DNA from: Muribaculaceae bacterium
Lineage (GTDB): Bacteria; Bacteroidota; Bacteroidia; Bacteroidales; Muribaculaceae
DNA length: 7,586 nt
Reading direction: 5' to 3'
Assembly (NCBI GenBank): GCA_029060585.1
Contig: JAIDTS010000049.1
Location: 1 to 7,586 of the forward strand
Shown here: piece by piece, positions 7,119 to 7,586 of the stretch
Layout: every line of letters starts with the position of its first letter
Numbering within the stretch: position 1 is the stretch's first letter
Translations under genes and position numbers: made by a program
The notes under the pieces: generated by a model
Seen by the model: the letters and a program-made list of their open reading frames with translations, nothing else
The model's database searches: none
Told to the model about the DNA's origin: nothing

Positions 7119-7209
7119 CATTACTCGTTTTTCGTGAGTTTGCATTACTCGTTTTTCGCGAGTCAGCATTACTCGTTTTTCGCGAGTCAGCATTACTCGT
7201 TTTTCGTGA
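7119..7209 (-). repeat. four tandem 24-bp operator-like repeats in the fic leader
   Basis: Copies start at 7119, 7143, 7167 and 7191, exactly 24 bases apart. Each begins CATTACTCGTTTTTCG (plus strand); copies 2 and 3 are identical over all 24 bases. Each unit contains a dyad ACTCG-N7-CGAGT. It is perfect in copies 2 (7147-7163) and 3 (7171-7187), has one mismatch in copy 1 (7123-7139), and the right arm is broken in copy 4. There are no spacers. The array begins three bases downstream of the fic -7 box and ends five bases before the fic ATG, so it covers the transcription start and nearly all of the leader. I infer repressor binding sites, or RNA hairpins in the leader. Confidence 0.88.
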
Positions 7210-7211
7210 TG

Positions 7212-7243
7212 CAAAGTTAGTCATTTTCTATGATTCCTGCAAA
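7212..7243 (-). promoter_or_regulatory. Bacteroidetes-type promoter for fic (and the transporter)
   Basis: Read on the minus strand, TTTG (7243-7240) is followed by 20 bases and TAACTTTG (7219-7212), an exact match to TTTG-N19-21-TAnnTTTG. Transcription would begin near 7208-7204, inside repeat copy 4, giving a leader of roughly 90 bases made of the repeats. Confidence 0.75.
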
Positions 7244-7517
7244 TAATCTCTCATCATATAGACTCAACTGGCAAGTATTAGGCAACGCTTTTGTATAGTT
7301 TAATTTATCGCAAAAAACAAGTCCAAGCGGTATCGAAATGTAGCAAAGTATCACTTATTATATAGAACAAAAGCACAGTATTTTGCCATATTTCACGGCT
7401 CTTTCATTTAACTTTTGAATTATATGCATACTACCCCTACCCGATTCTGCAAGGGATCAGGGAAAATACGCATATTATATTTCAATCAGTTAGTGGAAGA
7501 TAAAAAATACTTTTTTG
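7244..7517. other. AT-rich non-coding region with one imperfect stem-loop
   Basis: No convincing reading frame on either strand. At 7422-7475 an imperfect hairpin can form: ATATGC (7422-7427) pairs with GCATAT (7470-7475), then shorter TA/TA, CCCT/AGGG and CCC/GGG segments lead to a loop around 7442-7451. Next to the presumed gene end at 7518 there is an A6-TAC-T6 stem (7502-7516). No tRNA, attachment site or insertion-sequence end was recognised. Confidence 0.4.
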
Positions 7518-7586
7518 TTATTTCTGACCCAGAAAACGCATCAGGCGTGTGAATCCAAAGGATATGTGCCTCTTAAGCTCGGCTAT
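7518..7586 (-). CDS. possible C-terminal end of an unidentified gene (partial)
   Basis: Reading leftward from the window edge, 22 codons run without interruption (IAELKRHISFGFTRLMRFLG, then QK) to a TAA at 7520-7518. The basic, mixed hydrophobic composition and codon choice resemble its neighbours, and an A6/T6 weak stem follows the stop as a possible terminator. A stretch this short stays open by chance about one time in three, so the call is weak. I do not recognise the protein. Confidence 0.22.
   Translation of the reverse strand: MAELKRHISFGFTRLMRFLGQK

Noticed and set aside
7119..7209. Tandem 24-bp repeats as a CRISPR array
   Set aside because: The units abut with an exact 24-base period and there are no spacers; no cas gene is present.
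7119..7209. Repeats as plasmid replication iterons next to an AT-rich stretch
   Set aside because: Size and spacing would fit iterons, but no Rep gene is visible and the array sits precisely between a promoter and the fic start codon, which fits an operator better.
7480..7586. Plus-strand reading frame running off the right edge
   Set aside because: One frame is open from about 7490 but has no plausible start codon after its upstream stop and no family resemblance; the minus-strand frame ending at 7518 is slightly more credible.

Overview
The window looks like a chromosomal segment of a Bacteroidales gut bacterium. The evidence is the gene families (a multidomain GH51 arabinofuranosidase, a secreted M64 peptidase, a DUF3943 outer-membrane-type protein), the weak or absent Shine-Dalgarno sequences, and two promoters that match the Bacteroidetes consensus TTTG-N19-21-TAnnTTTG. 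A Muribaculaceae-like origin is possible, but I cannot place it below the order.

Layout, left to right. Positions 3-848 (+) are the C-terminal part of a GH51 alpha-L-arabinofuranosidase, cut by the window edge just before its acid/base glutamate. A GNRA-capped terminator (900-932) follows, and its tail overlaps the promoter (922-953) of the next gene, a DUF3943 protein (993-2651, +). A near-perfect bidirectional terminator (2654-2677) separates that gene from a convergent secreted M64 zinc peptidase (2682-4016, -). A GNAT acetyltransferase (4084-4626, +) diverges from the peptidase and converges on an EamA/DMT transporter (4664-5575, -). The transporter lies a few bases downstream of a long Fic-domain protein (5597-7114, -), so fic and the transporter probably form one operon.

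The most interesting part is the fic control region. A consensus promoter on the minus strand (7243-7212) is followed at once by four tandem 24-bp units (7119-7209), each carrying an inverted repeat of the form ACTCG-N7-CGAGT. These fill essentially the whole leader up to the fic start codon. The N-terminal third of the Fic protein looks like a winged-helix, AbiEi-antitoxin-like module fused to a class II self-inhibited Fic domain. This suggests a one-protein autoregulated AMPylation module that binds its own operator array. The rest, 7244-7586, is AT-rich, with one long imperfect stem-loop and possibly the last 22 codons of another minus-strand gene at the edge.

The left genes fit a gut saccharolytic and proteolytic lifestyle (arabinan or arabinoxylan side-chain removal, a secreted metallopeptidase). 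Nothing in the sequence ties them to the fic module functionally, and I see no insertion sequence, integrase, tRNA, rRNA or CRISPR array.
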